Origin: Gammaproteobacteria bacterium
GTDB lineage: Bacteria; Pseudomonadota; Gammaproteobacteria; Pseudomonadales; Pseudohongiellaceae
Length of the DNA: 64,000 nt
Assembly: GCA_024639905.1 (NCBI GenBank)
Contig: JAHEGE010000001.1
Coordinates: 1-64,000 of the forward strand
Direction of reading: 5' to 3'
Program-made: the position numbers and the translations under genes
The notes under the pieces: generated by a model
What the model saw: the letters and a program-made list of their open reading frames with translations, nothing else
What the model was told of the DNA's origin: nothing
The model's database searches: none
Part shown: positions 1-9,568 of the stretch, piece after piece
How the letters are laid out: each line of letters opens with the position of its first letter
Numbering within the stretch: position 1 is the stretch's first letter

Positions 1-25
1 AAACTCCATAACTATCAGTGAGTTA

Positions 26-101
26 TGGTGCCCAGAGGCGGAATCGAACCACCGACACGAGGATTTTCAATCCTCTGCTCTACCAACTGAGCTATCTGGG
101 C
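26..101 (-). tRNA. tRNA-Phe (GAA)
   Basis: Read on the minus strand this gives a 76-nt cloverleaf. The acceptor stem is GCCCAGA/TCTGGGC, the D-arm contains AGCTCAGTTGGTAGAGC, and the anticodon stem GAGGA/TCCTC closes a TTGAAAA loop with anticodon GAA. The T-loop is GGTTCGATTCC and the 3' CCA is encoded. The upstream side (higher coordinates) holds a degenerate repeat described separately. Confidence 0.97.
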
Positions 102-102
102 A

Positions 103-325
103 TTTTGACTTACTTCGCTAGGTTATCCTTCGTTGAAACCCGATATCTCTCTCAATCACATACTAGCGTATGCTCATTCGATCAATCCGGCTTTCGCCTC
201 GGCTAACCGTCGCTCGTTGCGCTCAAAACTTTTGACCTACTTCGCTAGCCAGCTCTTCGTTGAAGCACGATACTTCTTTCGGTTCGCACTTCGCCTCGAT
301 CTGGCGTCGCTCGTTGCGTTCAAAA
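103..325. repeat. Two imperfect direct copies upstream of tRNA-Phe
   Basis: Copy 1 spans 103-228 and copy 2 spans 230-325. Both begin with TTTTGAC(T/C)TACTTCGCTAG, share TTCGTTGAA further in, and end with CGTCGCTCGTTGCG(C/T)TCAAAA. The middle parts differ in length. On the minus strand both copies carry a short coding-like stretch starting FERNERR, which suggests a small repeated element rather than random sequence. No gene is supported between 103 and 412; the tRNA promoter must lie in or near copy 1. Confidence 0.7.
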
Positions 326-412
326 TAAGCGCTGCTTTGAGATGTAGCTTCAAAGCGAGGCGCGTATTAAACCCTTCGGGGCTCGGTGAGTCAAGAGGCT
401 CTGCGAGTGCGG

Positions 413-682
413 CTATTTGGCGGGAACAAAGCCCTCGGCGCGGTCGAAGTCGCCGCCAGCTAGGAACTTATCCATCTGCTCTTGCAGGTATTTGCGGTGT
501 TCGGCGTCCGCCATGCTGAGCTGCTTCTCATTGATTAGCATGGTCTGATGGCTTTGCCAGTCGGTCCAGGCCTGTTGTGAGACATTCATGAAAATATCTT
601 GGCCTTTGGGGCCAGGGTAAGGCGGGGCGACGAGGCCTGGCAGCTCTTGCTGGAGTTTGCGGCAGAATACTGTGCGTGACAT
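413..682 (-). CDS. yggX: Fe(2+)-trafficking protein YggX
   Basis: This 89-residue protein matches the small YggX family, cytosolic proteins linked to protection of labile Fe-S clusters and iron handling under oxidative stress. The family's single conserved cysteine is present as Cys7 (SRTVFCRKL), and the conserved middle ([18 protein letters not shown]) is intact. Length equals the usual ~90 residues. The ATG is preceded by GAGGAC at good spacing. It lies 90 bp downstream of mutY on the same strand, the mutY-yggX pairing common in Gammaproteobacteria. YggX is thought to act with MutY partly by protecting its 4Fe-4S cluster; that link is inference from the family. Confidence 0.96.
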   Translation of the reverse strand: MSRTVFCRKLQQELPGLVAPPYPGPKGQDIFMNVSQQAWTDWQSHQTMLINEKQLSMADAEHRKYLQEQMDKFLAGGDFDRAEGFVPAK

Positions 683-772
683 GGACGTCCTCGTTTCAGG
701 GGTGGTCTGGGTGAGAGCTAGCGGGGCCAGGCCCCAGGTAAGACGACAGTATACGGCAATGCAGCTGATGAA

Positions 773-1813
773 TCAGTGCTCTGCAAGCGCCTGCAGAAGC
801 TTCTTTACCGGAGCCGCGAGGCCTACCTGCACAGAGCCATCTAGAGGATACCAGAGCCAGCGGTCTGACTCGGCTACTAAGTCGTGGGCCGCGCCGCGAT
901 ACACCAGCGGGCTGATGTCTAGATGGAAGTGCGAGAAGGTATGGCGCAAGGGGGCGAGCGACCTCTTCGAATGCGGGTCTAAGCGTGCGGCGCTGAGTGC
1001 TGGCAAAGGCTGGTCATCCTGCGTCTCTGGGAAGCTATAGAGCGAACCCCAGATGCCGCTCGGTGGGCGCTTTTCCAAAAGCACCGCCCCGGCGCCATCT
1101 TCGATTAGATGAAACGTGACAGTGCGCACCGGTATCGCTTTACGTGGTTTCTTGCCGGGTATTTCTTTGATTCGGTCTTGGGTCCGTGCCTCGCAGTCGG
1201 CGGCAAGCGGACACGCGTCGCAGCGCGGCTTGCTGCGGGTGCACACGGTTGCCCCGAGATCCATCATCGCTTGAGTGTAGTCTGCGGTGCGTGTCTTTGG
1301 TGTTAGATCGGTGGCGATCTCCCATAAGCGGTTGCGCACCGCGGTTTGTTCGGGCCAGCCGGGAATGGCGTTGTGGCGTGCCAAAACGCGTTTCACGTTG
1401 CCGTCCAGTATAGGCGCGTGTGCGCCCATGGCGATGGCGGCGATAGCGCCGGCGGTGGAGCGTCCGATGCCTTTGAGTTCGACGAGCTGGTCAACTGAAC
1501 GGGGAAACGCGCCGTCATGGTCGTCGACTAGGGTCTTGGCTGCGGCGTGTAAATTTCTTGCGCGGGCATAATAGCCGAGTCCGGTCCAGTGGTGCAGAAC
1601 GTCGTCTTCGGGAGCGCTCGCGAGCGCCTGCACGCTGGGGAAGCGAGTCATGAAACGCTCGAAATACGGAATAACCGTCGCGACTTGAGTCTGCTGTAGC
1701 ATGATCTCCGAAACCCACACACGGTAAGGCGTGATGTCTCGTTGCCAGGGCAGATCGTGGCGACCGTGTTTGTCGAACCAGCTAAGGACGCGGCGATGAA
1801 AATTTGTGCTCAT
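773..1813 (-). CDS. mutY: Adenine DNA glycosylase MutY
   Basis: MutY removes adenine mispaired with 8-oxoguanine in base-excision repair. The helix-hairpin-helix core is intact: catalytic Glu36 in VSEIMLQQTQV, the HhH at about 113-123 (LKGIGRSTAGA) and Asp138 in ILDGNVKR. Four cysteines at 191, 198, 201 and 207 form the 4Fe-4S loop. A Nudix-like C-terminal domain from about residue 225 recognises 8-oxoG. Length of 346 aa is normal. It starts 3 bp after the end of the AsmA-family gene and is followed by yggX, so the three are probably one transcript. Confidence 0.97.
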   Translation of the reverse strand: MSTNFHRRVLSWFDKHGRHDLPWQRDITPYRVWVSEIMLQQTQVATVIPYFERFMTRFPSVQALASAPEDDVLHHWTGLGYYARARNLHAAAKTLVDDHDGAFPRSVDQLVELKGIGRSTAGAIAAIAMGAHAPILDGNVKRVLARHNAIPGWPEQTAVRNRLWEIATDLTPKTRTADYTQAMMDLGATVCTRSKPRCDACPLAADCEARTQDRIKEIPGKKPRKAIPVRTVTFHLIEDGAGAVLLEKRPPSGIWGSLYSFPETQDDQPLPALSAARLDPHSKRSLAPLRHTFSHFHLDISPLVYRGAAHDLVAESDRWLWYPLDGSVQVGLAAPVKKLLQALAEH

Positions 1814-1816
1814 GTG

Positions 1817-3748
1817 CTAGTGATCTTGTGTGGCGGGCGCTAGCAGGGCGTCGAGCGGCGAAAGCGCATCATCAGGCACGAAGGCCGGTTCTGCGAATAG
1901 TGCCCGCACACCGGCGAAATCGGGGCTGCAGAATTGGCTCGGTGCATCGGCAAGATTCGCAGCGCAGCGCACGGGCCAGGGTTTGCCAGTGTGCGCATCG
2001 TTGATTTCGAGAGTCTGATTACGAGCGGCCGTCGGCCACAGTGTAAAGGCAAGAGCGTAATCGAAGTTCTCGAGTTCGGTATCGAAACTGCCGCTGCCTT
2101 CAATCTCTAAGTTGTCCATTAACAGGTTCACACGATGGGGCGATGTGAGCCCTCGATCGAGCAGCACGAAGCCGCTGAGCTGATCGAAGCTGCGCTGTTC
2201 CGGCCAGGCCTCAGTCGAGCCGCCGGACGGGCTGAGCGCAGAGACAGTGCTGAATACCTGCTTTACGAGCGCGAGGTTGACGAGGTTATTGCGTATGTCG
2301 AAGGTGATGTCACCACTTGCGGAGCGCGCGATCGTAGGCCAGTCAGCACCGCTGCCCACTAACGCGGCAGACGCGCTGACCTCGCCGCCGAACGAGGCGA
2401 GCCGCGGCCAATGCAGCGCTAGTGCGTTGCTGTCGACGCTGCTGAGGCTGCCGTTTAGCTCAAAGCTGTCGGACTGGCTAAGTCGTAGCGAGCCTTCAAC
2501 GATGCCGCCGCCGTAGCCAAGCGGCAGCAACTCAATATCTTTTACGCCGCCTTCGGCGCTAACGAAGAGCCGCAAATCGCGCAGCGGCTCCGCGCCCCAC
2601 ACTAGCTCCTCTAGGTCCAGCGAGCCGGTACTGTTCAAGCCACTGGCGCTGAACAGGCCTAGAGGAAGGCGCGACCAGAATGCGGCGCGGTTGGGCTCAA
2701 GGAAACCGAAATCGATGCGCGAGCCGCGTACCGAATAGTTGAGGTTGGCGGGGCGCTGGCCTGATGCTGTATTAAAGGACAGATCGGCGTCGATGGCGCC
2801 CGCGCCGATCTCGGCATCGAAGTCTTGTATCTGGATGCCGGTTTCGTCTGCGCTGAAGTCGAACTGAAACGCCGCGGGCTGCGCTTGGCTTTCGGCATCA
2901 CTGGCGAGGCGCGCAGGTTCGATGTTGCGAAGCCAGGCGTCGAGGTCGAAGCTTGCGGCGCTTACCTCACCCTGTGCGCTGAGCGCGGTTTCGTTCCAGT
3001 TAAGCTGGGCGCTCACTGTGGCGAGCATCGGGCTGGCGCCGAGGCGCAGTTGGTCTAGCTGGATGGCGCGCGCCTCTGAATCAATGAGTAATTCTGCGCC
3101 GATGATCAGCGGCAGGCGGATCTCATCGTTGTGTAGTGGGCTGAACAAGGCCAGCGAGGTTTGTCCTTGCAGCGAGAAGGGCTCGCTAAAGGCGTTGGCC
3201 TCGAGTATGTCGAGCTCCAGATCGTGCATCGAGAAGCTGCGGCCACTCGTCACGTCGGCGAATTCCAGTGTGCCCGCGGTGACCGTGATGCGGCCTATCG
3301 AGAGCCGGGTGGCGTTGTCTGACTCGGCTTGCCTCGCAGGCAGCGTGGCAAGGGCGGGAGTCTGCCAGATACTCTCGCCATCGGCCGCGAGGCGGTAATT
3401 AATGTGAACGCCGTCGAGGTTCAGCTCGTCTACGTGCAGTCGGCCATCGGTGAACTCCCAAATATCTACCGCGAGCGACGCGCGGCGAGCCGAGGCGAGC
3501 TCTTGCGGGTAGGCCGGGTTGTTTAATCGCAGGTCTTCGAGGCCGAACTCAAAACGCGGGAAGAAGTTCAGCGTGACGTCGCCGGCAAGGGTGAGCTCGT
3601 AGCCAAGCTCGGTGCTGAACAGTTCCTGTAATGCCTGCCTAAAGCGGCCCTCGCCGATGAGAGTAAGTGGCACGGTAAGCAACCCTGCGACGACCGCGAG
3701 GGTCGCTAAAGCAATGACAAGGGACTTAAAGAGGCGAGACTTTTTCAT
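1817..3748 (-). CDS. AsmA-family protein
   Basis: A 643-residue protein when started at MKKSRLFKS. An upstream in-frame ATG at 3784 would add 12 residues without the basic-then-hydrophobic N-terminus typical of the family, so 3748 is preferred. One membrane segment at about residues 8-28 is followed by a long beta-rich periplasmic region resembling AsmA/DUF748 proteins. These belong to the AsmA-like group that includes proposed lipid-transport bridges between inner and outer membrane. The exact role of this paralogue cannot be told from sequence. In many Gammaproteobacteria an asmA-like gene sits directly upstream of mutY, as here. Confidence 0.85.
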   Translation of the reverse strand: MKKSRLFKSLVIALATLAVVAGLLTVPLTLIGEGRFRQALQELFSTELGYELTLAGDVTLNFFPRFEFGLEDLRLNNPAYPQELASARRASLAVDIWEFTDGRLHVDELNLDGVHINYRLAADGESIWQTPALATLPARQAESDNATRLSIGRITVTAGTLEFADVTSGRSFSMHDLELDILEANAFSEPFSLQGQTSLALFSPLHNDEIRLPLIIGAELLIDSEARAIQLDQLRLGASPMLATVSAQLNWNETALSAQGEVSAASFDLDAWLRNIEPARLASDAESQAQPAAFQFDFSADETGIQIQDFDAEIGAGAIDADLSFNTASGQRPANLNYSVRGSRIDFGFLEPNRAAFWSRLPLGLFSASGLNSTGSLDLEELVWGAEPLRDLRLFVSAEGGVKDIELLPLGYGGGIVEGSLRLSQSDSFELNGSLSSVDSNALALHWPRLASFGGEVSASAALVGSGADWPTIARSASGDITFDIRNNLVNLALVKQVFSTVSALSPSGGSTEAWPEQRSFDQLSGFVLLDRGLTSPHRVNLLMDNLEIEGSGSFDTELENFDYALAFTLWPTAARNQTLEINDAHTGKPWPVRCAANLADAPSQFCSPDFAGVRALFAEPAFVPDDALSPLDALLAPATQDH

Positions 3749-3813
3749 CTCGCGGAGTCTACCGGATTGAATAACCCGCTGCACTAGGCCCGCCGCAGCT
3801 GGCTGTCGCTCGC

Positions 3814-3842
3814 TTTCATTAGTGCCGCGCGGGCCCTATAAT
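3814..3842 (+). promoter_or_regulatory. Sigma-70 type promoter of hisBHAF
   Basis: TTTCAT at 3814-3819, a 17-bp spacer and TATAAT at 3837-3842 lie 42 bp before the hisB ATG. The start of transcription would be near 3849. No leader peptide rich in His codons is visible, so classical his attenuation is not apparent here. Confidence 0.6.
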
Positions 3843-3883
3843 GCGGCGCATCGACATTACATTTAGCACCCGCGAGCGAAATC

Positions 3884-4483
3884 ATGAGCGATTCAGTCCA
3901 GCGCACCGCCAAGGTGGAACGCAATACCAACGAGACGCAGATCAGCGTTGCCATTAACCTCGACGGGTCCGGCAAGCTCCACTGCGAGACTGGCCTGCCG
4001 TTTCTCGACCACATGCTTGATCAGATCGCTCGCCACGGGCTCATCGATATCGAGGTGATTGCCAACGGTGACCTCGATATCGACGCACACCATACGGTGG
4101 AAGACATCGGCATCACCCTCGGGCAAGCCTTCAGCAAGGCATTAGACAAGACCGGCATTCGTCGCTATGGCCACGCCTATGTGCCGCTAGACGAGGCGCT
4201 ATCGCGTGTCGTCATCGATTTCTCTGGCCGTCCAGGTTTGGAGTATCACGTGCAGTTCGTTAAGGGCACGGTGGGCAATTTCGACGTCGATCTGTTCCAC
4301 GAATTCTTTCAGGGCTTTGTTAACCACGCGCTCGCTACACTGCATATCGACAACCTGCGTGGCAAGAATGCACATCACCAGATCGAGACGATCTTCAAGG
4401 CCTTCGGCCGCGCCGTACGGATGGCGATCGAACTCGATCCACGCTCGGTTGGCGTCGTTCCTTCTACCAAAGGCTCGCTCTAA
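3884..4483 (+). CDS. hisB: Imidazoleglycerol-phosphate dehydratase HisB
   Basis: Catalyses the dehydration of imidazole-glycerol phosphate to imidazole-acetol phosphate in histidine synthesis. At 199 residues it is the monofunctional form, not the fused phosphatase-dehydratase of enteric bacteria. Both Mn-binding repeats are present: [16 protein letters not shown] with DAHHTVED (His69-His70), and the second half with [11 protein letters not shown] and NAHHQIE. It opens the plus-strand hisB-hisH-hisA-hisF block, with 46 bp to hisH. The ATG at 3884 fits the promoter position. Confidence 0.97.
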   Translation: MSDSVQRTAKVERNTNETQISVAINLDGSGKLHCETGLPFLDHMLDQIARHGLIDIEVIANGDLDIDAHHTVEDIGITLGQAFSKALDKTGIRRYGHAYVPLDEALSRVVIDFSGRPGLEYHVQFVKGTVGNFDVDLFHEFFQGFVNHALATLHIDNLRGKNAHHQIETIFKAFGRAVRMAIELDPRSVGVVPSTKGSL

Positions 4484-4529
4484 CGCGGGCTGATGAATCG
4501 ACGCGCCCCGTGCGCGTCAAGCTGAGACT

Positions 4530-5195
4530 ATGAACAGAATCGCCGTTATCGACTATGGCATGGGCAACCTCCACTCAGTGGCGAAGGCGCTCGAGCATGT
4601 CGGCAGCCAGCTCGGTCAGCAGACCGAGGTCCTCGTTACCCCAGACCCGCAACTCATTCAGAGTGCCGATCGCGTGATCTTTCCCGGTGTAGGCGCGATC
4701 CGCGACTGCATGGCCGAGATCATTCGTCTCGGCGTTGGCGACATCGTACGCGAGGCAATCGCGACCAAGCCGGTGTTCGCTATCTGCGTTGGCATGCAGG
4801 CGCTAATGAGCCGCAGCCAAGAGAACGGCGGCGTCGACTGCCTCGGCCTTATCGACGGCGAGGTGCGATTTTTCGGCGACGAACTTAAAGACGCTGCCGG
4901 CCAGAAATTAAAAGTCCCGCATATGGGATGGAACGAGGTCGAACAGCTCGGCGAGCACCCCATGTGGGAAGGCATCGCAGATCGCAGTCGCTTTTATTTT
5001 GTGCATAGCTACTATCTTGCACACGATGCGCAGAGCGCAGCGCGCGGCGTGATTGGTGCAAGTCATTATGGTGCCGAGGTCGCCGCAGCGATCGCGCGCC
5101 CCAATCTGTTTGCTACTCAGTTCCATCCCGAGAAAAGCCAAGAAGCAGGGCTTACGCTGCTGCGTAATTTCTTGCAGTGGGACGGACAGGCCTAG
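4530..5195 (+). CDS. hisH: Imidazole glycerol phosphate synthase glutaminase subunit HisH
   Basis: Class I glutamine amidotransferase that releases ammonia for the HisF cyclase. The nucleophile is Cys86 in FAICVGMQ, a slight variant of the usual GICLGMQ. The His199-Glu201 pair lies in TQFHPEKS near the C-terminus. The 221-residue length is typical. It sits between hisB and hisA with short spacers, as in many Gammaproteobacteria. The N-terminal [14 protein letters not shown] is a signature of the family. Ammonia should pass through the HisF barrel, so a HisH-HisF complex is expected. Confidence 0.97.
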   Translation: MNRIAVIDYGMGNLHSVAKALEHVGSQLGQQTEVLVTPDPQLIQSADRVIFPGVGAIRDCMAEIIRLGVGDIVREAIATKPVFAICVGMQALMSRSQENGGVDCLGLIDGEVRFFGDELKDAAGQKLKVPHMGWNEVEQLGEHPMWEGIADRSRFYFVHSYYLAHDAQSAARGVIGASHYGAEVAAAIARPNLFATQFHPEKSQEAGLTLLRNFLQWDGQA

Positions 5196-5250
5196 GCGCC
5201 TCTTCATTTAACAGTGTTAACTCGCGCCCAGTGCGCAGCGGAAAAAAAGC

Positions 5251-6009
5251 ATGTTAGTAATCCCCGCAATTGATCTTAAAGACGGACAGTGTGTGCGTCT
5301 CAAGCAAGGCCGTATGGAAGACTCCACGGTCTTCTCCGACGACCCCGTCAGCATGGCAGGCATCTGGGCGGCGAAAGGCGCGCGCAGGCTGCACATCGTA
5401 GACCTCAACGGTGCGTTTGCTGGCACACCGGTTAACGCGGAAATCGTTAAGGCGATCGCAGCGCGGTATCCGGAGTTGCCGATTCAGATTGGTGGCGGCA
5501 TTCGCAATCTCGACAGCATTCAGTTCTACCTCGATGCGGGCGTGAGCTACGTCATTATCGGCACCGCCGCGGTAAAAGACCCCGAGTTCGTGCGCGCGGC
5601 ATGCGAAAAATACCCCGGCAAGATTATCGTCGGCATCGACGCGATTGATGGCATGGTTGCCACCGACGGCTGGGCCGATGTGTCTGAGGTGCTGGCCACC
5701 GATCTGGTTGCGCAGTTCGCCGATTACGGCGTCGAGGCGATCGTGTACACCGATATCGCCCGCGACGGCATGATGAAGGGCGTTAACATCGAGGCGACAC
5801 AGGAGCTCGCGCAGGATTCGGCAATTCCGATTATCGCCTCCGGCGGTTTGAGCAAGCTCGCCGACGTAGCAGCGATTCGCGAGGCGGCAGATACCGAGAC
5901 CGGTGCGGGCATCATGGGTGTTATCACCGGTCGCGCGATCTACGAAGGCACGATAGATCTCGCGCTTGCGCAGCAGCTTGCCGACGGCTATCCCGATCTT
6001 GAAGGCTAG
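5251..6009 (+). CDS. hisA: ProFAR isomerase HisA
   Basis: A (beta-alpha)8 barrel enzyme that isomerises ProFAR to PRFAR in histidine synthesis. Catalytic Asp8 (PAIDLKDG) and Asp130 (VGIDAIDG) are both present, and the two half-barrel phosphate sites (IGGGIRN and ASGGLS) can be read. Length of 252 residues is a few more than the E. coli enzyme. It is 55 bp downstream of hisH and 44 bp upstream of hisF, consistent with one operon. HisA and HisF are ancient paralogues; the VRLKQGRM stretch assigns this copy to HisA. Confidence 0.97.
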   Translation: MLVIPAIDLKDGQCVRLKQGRMEDSTVFSDDPVSMAGIWAAKGARRLHIVDLNGAFAGTPVNAEIVKAIAARYPELPIQIGGGIRNLDSIQFYLDAGVSYVIIGTAAVKDPEFVRAACEKYPGKIIVGIDAIDGMVATDGWADVSEVLATDLVAQFADYGVEAIVYTDIARDGMMKGVNIEATQELAQDSAIPIIASGGLSKLADVAAIREAADTETGAGIMGVITGRAIYEGTIDLALAQQLADGYPDLEG

Positions 6010-6053
6010 CCAGCCAGAATTTATTAACAATCGATCCAAAATGAGGAGCGCCC

Positions 6054-6830
6054 GTGGGCCTCGCGAAACGAATTATTCCCTGTCTAGACTGTGAGAACGG
6101 CCGCGTTGTAAAAGGCGTGCAGTTCCTAGATATACGCGACGCAGGTGACCCCGTTGAAGTAGCCAAGCGTTACTGCGACGCGGGCGCAGACGAGATTACC
6201 TTTCTCGATATTACCGCGAGTCATGAGGGTCGTGAGACGACAGTGCATACGGTCGAGGCCATCGCGAGCCAGGTCTTTATCCCGCTAACTGTAGGCGGCG
6301 GCATCCGCACCCTTGAAGACATTCGCACCATGCTCAACGCCGGCGCGGATAAAGTGGGCATTAACACCGCCGCGGTCACTAATCCCGATTTCGTGCGCGC
6401 GGCGGCCGAGCGTTTCGGGTCGCAGTGCATCGTGGTGGCTATTGATGCGAAACGAGTTTCATCGGAAAACGAAGAGCCGCGCTGGGAGATTTTCACTCAC
6501 GGCGGCCGCAAGCCTACGGGCCTGGATGCGATAGAGTGGGCGCGTAAGATGGTGGCCTATGGCGCCGGCGAGATCTTACTTACGAGTATGGATAAAGACG
6601 GCACCAAGAGCGGTTTCGATCTCGAGTTAAATCGCGCCGTGAGTCGTGCTGTACCGGTGCCTATCATCGCCTCAGGCGGGGTGGGCAACTTGCAGCATCT
6701 TGCCGACGGCGTCTTGGAGGGCGAGGCCGATGCCGTGCTCGCCGCGAGCATCTTTCATTTTCAGGAATACACCATCGGCGAGGCGAAAGACTACATGGCG
6801 CAGCGCGGCATCGAGGTGCGCTTAGTCTAA
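6054..6830 (+). CDS. hisF: Imidazole glycerol phosphate synthase cyclase subunit HisF
   Basis: Cyclase half of the HisH-HisF enzyme, which makes imidazole-glycerol phosphate and AICAR from PRFAR and ammonia. Catalytic Asp12 (PCLDCENG) and Asp131 (VAIDAKRV) are present in a 258-residue barrel. The start is GTG at 6054, preceded by GAGGAG six bases upstream. The stop codon overlaps by 9 bp the tail of the convergent protease gene, leaving no room for a separate terminator. The remaining his functions hisI and hisE lie about 16 kb away in this window. Confidence 0.97.
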   Translation: MGLAKRIIPCLDCENGRVVKGVQFLDIRDAGDPVEVAKRYCDAGADEITFLDITASHEGRETTVHTVEAIASQVFIPLTVGGGIRTLEDIRTMLNAGADKVGINTAAVTNPDFVRAAAERFGSQCIVVAIDAKRVSSENEEPRWEIFTHGGRKPTGLDAIEWARKMVAYGAGEILLTSMDKDGTKSGFDLELNRAVSRAVPVPIIASGGVGNLQHLADGVLEGEADAVLAASIFHFQEYTIGEAKDYMAQRGIEVRLV

Positions 6831-8252
6831 GGCGCTTTTCATCGCTAGCGGTTTATAGGCGTTAATGCCCTTCAGTACGTTCAGTGCCTCGTTTAGCGGG
6901 TAATCGTTAACTAGCACTTCTTCTGCGCTGATCAAAACCTGCGCCAGCTCTTCCGAACTGAGGTCAGACTGGCCTTCCTTGCTCTCTGTATTTTCCAGAA
7001 CGAGATCTTCGTCGTTGCCGTTTGCCAAATGTCCGGCTAAGTCAGACTCTCGGTACTGAGTCACGCTGCGCGAGCGGCGCGTCACGAACGCCTCTTCAAC
7101 TTCGATGTCGGGAACAATACCCTGCGCCTGAATCGAACGGCCGCTCGGGGTGTAATATAGTGAGGTGGTCAGTTTAATCGCCTTGTCTTCGGCGAGTGGC
7201 AGCACGGTCTGCACGGAGCCCTTGCCGAAGCTGTCGGTGCCCATAATTAATGCGCGGCCATGGTCTTGCAGTGCGCCGGCAACGATCTCGCTGGCCGAGG
7301 CCGAGCCTTCGTTGATTAACACGACGAGCGGTACGTCGGGTGCTAGGGTTTGCAGCGTCGCCGTGTAACTCGACTGTGCGTTTTCTAGTCGGCCCTTGGT
7401 CGATACAATCTCGCCGGCTTCGATGAAGGCATCCACGACCTGCACCGAGGCCTGCAAAACGCCACCGGGGTTATTACGCAGGTCGAGTATCACGCCCTTG
7501 AGTCCGCCGTCCGCTGCCAATAGTTCGCCGAGCTCCTCGGCGAATTCTTCGCCGGTGTTGCCGCGGAACTGAGAGATGCGCAGGTAAGCATAACCGGGTT
7601 CAAGCAGCCGGCTGCGCACGCTCGAGATCGCGATGACTTCGCGGGTCAGCGTAATGTCGAAAGGCTCTTCGCCCTCGCGCGCGATGGTAATAGAGACCTG
7701 TGAGCCGGGCACACCGCGCATCATCTTTGCGGCGTCGTCGGGCTGCATCTCGCGTATAGGCTTGTTGTCTATTTCGATAATTAGGTCGCCGGCGAGCACG
7801 CCCGCGCGGTCGGCGGGAGAGTCGTCGATGGGCGCGACCACAAGGATGTAGCCGTCGCGGCGGCTTACTTCCACACCCAAACCGCCGAACTCGCCGGTGG
7901 TGGTGTCCTGCAACGAGTCGAACTCGTTGCCCGCCATGTAGGCCGAATGCGGGTCTAGCCCCGAGAGCATGCCTTCGATGGCGTATTCCAGTAGTGTCTC
8001 GTCGTCGATGTCTTCAACATAGGAGCGGCGAATATGGTCCAACGCCTGAGTGAACATGCGCACCTCGTTGAGGGGCAGTGGCAGCGTTGCAGCATCCTCT
8101 TGTGCCAGCGCGCTCTGGCTCGTCGCTGCTAGCATGCCAAGAGCAAAGGGCAGGGCTAGCGTCGAGCGCAGGGTGCGAAAGGAAAAAGGCGTGGCGGGGA
8201 ATGCTCGGCGGCGAGTCTGCGCGTGGCGAGCTTGGGTGCTGTGTGCTGACAT
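6822..8252 (-). CDS. S41 family carboxy-terminal processing protease
   Basis: A 476-residue periplasmic serine protease of the CtpA/Prc group. A signal peptide or membrane anchor occupies about residues 28-51 (ending SQSALAQ). A PDZ domain spans about 122-200, and the S41 catalytic region follows. The Ser-Lys dyad is readable as Ser319 in GSASASE and Lys344 in SFGKGSVQ, with the 25-residue spacing seen in E. coli Prc. It is far shorter than Prc and closer to CtpA-type enzymes. It lies downstream of envC, a pairing common in Gammaproteobacteria and suggestive of a role in peptidoglycan remodelling. Confidence 0.94.
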   Translation of the reverse strand: MSAHSTQARHAQTRRRAFPATPFSFRTLRSTLALPFALGMLAATSQSALAQEDAATLPLPLNEVRMFTQALDHIRRSYVEDIDDETLLEYAIEGMLSGLDPHSAYMAGNEFDSLQDTTTGEFGGLGVEVSRRDGYILVVAPIDDSPADRAGVLAGDLIIEIDNKPIREMQPDDAAKMMRGVPGSQVSITIAREGEEPFDITLTREVIAISSVRSRLLEPGYAYLRISQFRGNTGEEFAEELGELLAADGGLKGVILDLRNNPGGVLQASVQVVDAFIEAGEIVSTKGRLENAQSSYTATLQTLAPDVPLVVLINEGSASASEIVAGALQDHGRALIMGTDSFGKGSVQTVLPLAEDKAIKLTTSLYYTPSGRSIQAQGIVPDIEVEEAFVTRRSRSVTQYRESDLAGHLANGNDEDLVLENTESKEGQSDLSSEELAQVLISAEEVLVNDYPLNEALNVLKGINAYKPLAMKSALD

Positions 8253-8392
8253 GAGGTGTCCTACTGCTGGGGCGATACTGAATGAATAATGCTGTAGTGC
8301 GAATGACTAGGGTCATAGTTCCAGTTTACGCACGAATAGGCAATCTTGGTCTATCTCAGTTCTGTGCCGGTTCTGTGCCGCCGCTAGGTCGA

Positions 8393-9568
8393 TCACTCAA
8401 GCCATGCCGACGGGTTAGTCGGCGCGCCGTCTTTACGAATCTCAAAATAGAGTCCGCCGGCCGCGCCGCTACCGGCGAGCGCTAATGCCGTGCCTGCGGT
8501 GATGGCGTCCCCCGGCGTCACAGAGAGTGATTCATTGTTGCCGTACAGGGTCATAAAGCCGTCGCCATGATCGATGATCACTAACAACCCGGCGCCGCGC
8601 AGCCAGTCTGCGAATACCACGCGGCCGCCGTGCACGGCGAGTACGCGCTCGTTTGGGGTCGGTGCGAAGGTGATACCGTGGTGTGGGAGGCCGGCGGCGT
8701 TGCTGCCGTAGCCGCGCACGATAGGCGCGTTAACTGGCGTCGGAAGTGAGCCCTTCCTAGCAGCGAAACGCGTGCCTGGCGGGGGAGCGGGTACGCGGCG
8801 CAGGGCGGCCTCGACGCGTTCGAGTAGCTGCTCTACGCCCGCTCTGTCCATGTCTAGCTGTTCGCGCTCGCTGCGCTGCTGCGCCACGCTCGCCACAAGC
8901 GCGGCGAGCGCTGCCTCGCGTTCTTGCCGCTCGCCGCTGAGCTGCTGTTGAGTCGCGGCCAGCGCAGCCTGGGTATCGGCCAGGCGCTGGACCTGCGCGG
9001 CGAGCTCTGCGTCGATACGCGATAAAGTATCGAGTTCTGCCCGATAGGCACTGAGGGTTTGTCGGTGGCTTTCGCTGATGCGCGAGAGGTAGAGGCTTTG
9101 GCGCGAGAAGTCGGCGGGGTCTGTGCCACTAAGCAGCGCGCGGACGGCGCCGGGTTCGCCTTGTTTATGCAGCGCTCGCAGCACCTCGCCGAGCAGGACT
9201 TCGCGTTCTTGCACGATGCGTTGCTGGTTTTGCCGCTGTTCTCGCAGCTCGGCGCCGCGGACATCTAGCGTCCGTGCTTGCGCGTTAAGCTCGGCCGCTT
9301 CACGGTTACTCGCATCGAGCTTGGCGCTGGCCTGTTGCAGGCGTTTCTCAGCGCCGCTCTGGCGAGCATTGGCGGCTGAGAGCCAGTCGTCAATTTCGGC
9401 GATTGCCGCTTGAGTCGCGGCCAGCTGTTGGCGCACCTGTTCGGGGGTAGCTTCCGCTGCCAAGGCGGCATAGGACATTATGGCGACGGGAGGAGCTATG
9501 ATGAGCACCCGTAAGAGCGTCCGCAGCAGCGCACTCAAGCGCGGCCTCCCTGTCGCGCGCACGGCCAC
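8393..9568 (-). CDS. envC: Murein hydrolase activator EnvC
   Basis: A periplasmic activator of the division amidases. The N-terminus has a hydrophobic export signal ending near ALAAEA, followed by a long Gln/Arg/Ala-rich coiled coil (about 40-260). A C-terminal LytM/M23-like domain occupies about 280-391. As in known EnvC proteins the metalloprotease ligands are degenerate, so it probably activates rather than cleaves; one HHG remnant is still visible. The start is GTG, overlapping the gpmI stop by one base, so the two are translationally coupled. Length of 391 residues is close to E. coli EnvC. Confidence 0.93.
   Translation of the reverse strand: MAVRATGRPRLSALLRTLLRVLIIAPPVAIMSYAALAAEATPEQVRQQLAATQAAIAEIDDWLSAANARQSGAEKRLQQASAKLDASNREAAELNAQARTLDVRGAELREQRQNQQRIVQEREVLLGEVLRALHKQGEPGAVRALLSGTDPADFSRQSLYLSRISESHRQTLSAYRAELDTLSRIDAELAAQVQRLADTQAALAATQQQLSGERQEREAALAALVASVAQQRSEREQLDMDRAGVEQLLERVEAALRRVPAPPPGTRFAARKGSLPTPVNAPIVRGYGSNAAGLPHHGITFAPTPNERVLAVHGGRVVFADWLRGAGLLVIIDHGDGFMTLYGNNESLSVTPGDAITAGTALALAGSGAAGGLYFEIRKDGAPTNPSAWLE

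Noticed and set aside
1109..1571. Plus-strand open frames inside mutY
   Set aside because: They are shadows of the well-conserved mutY coding strand without family motifs.
5254..6039. 261-residue minus-strand frame opposite hisA
   Set aside because: An antisense shadow of the intact hisA frame.
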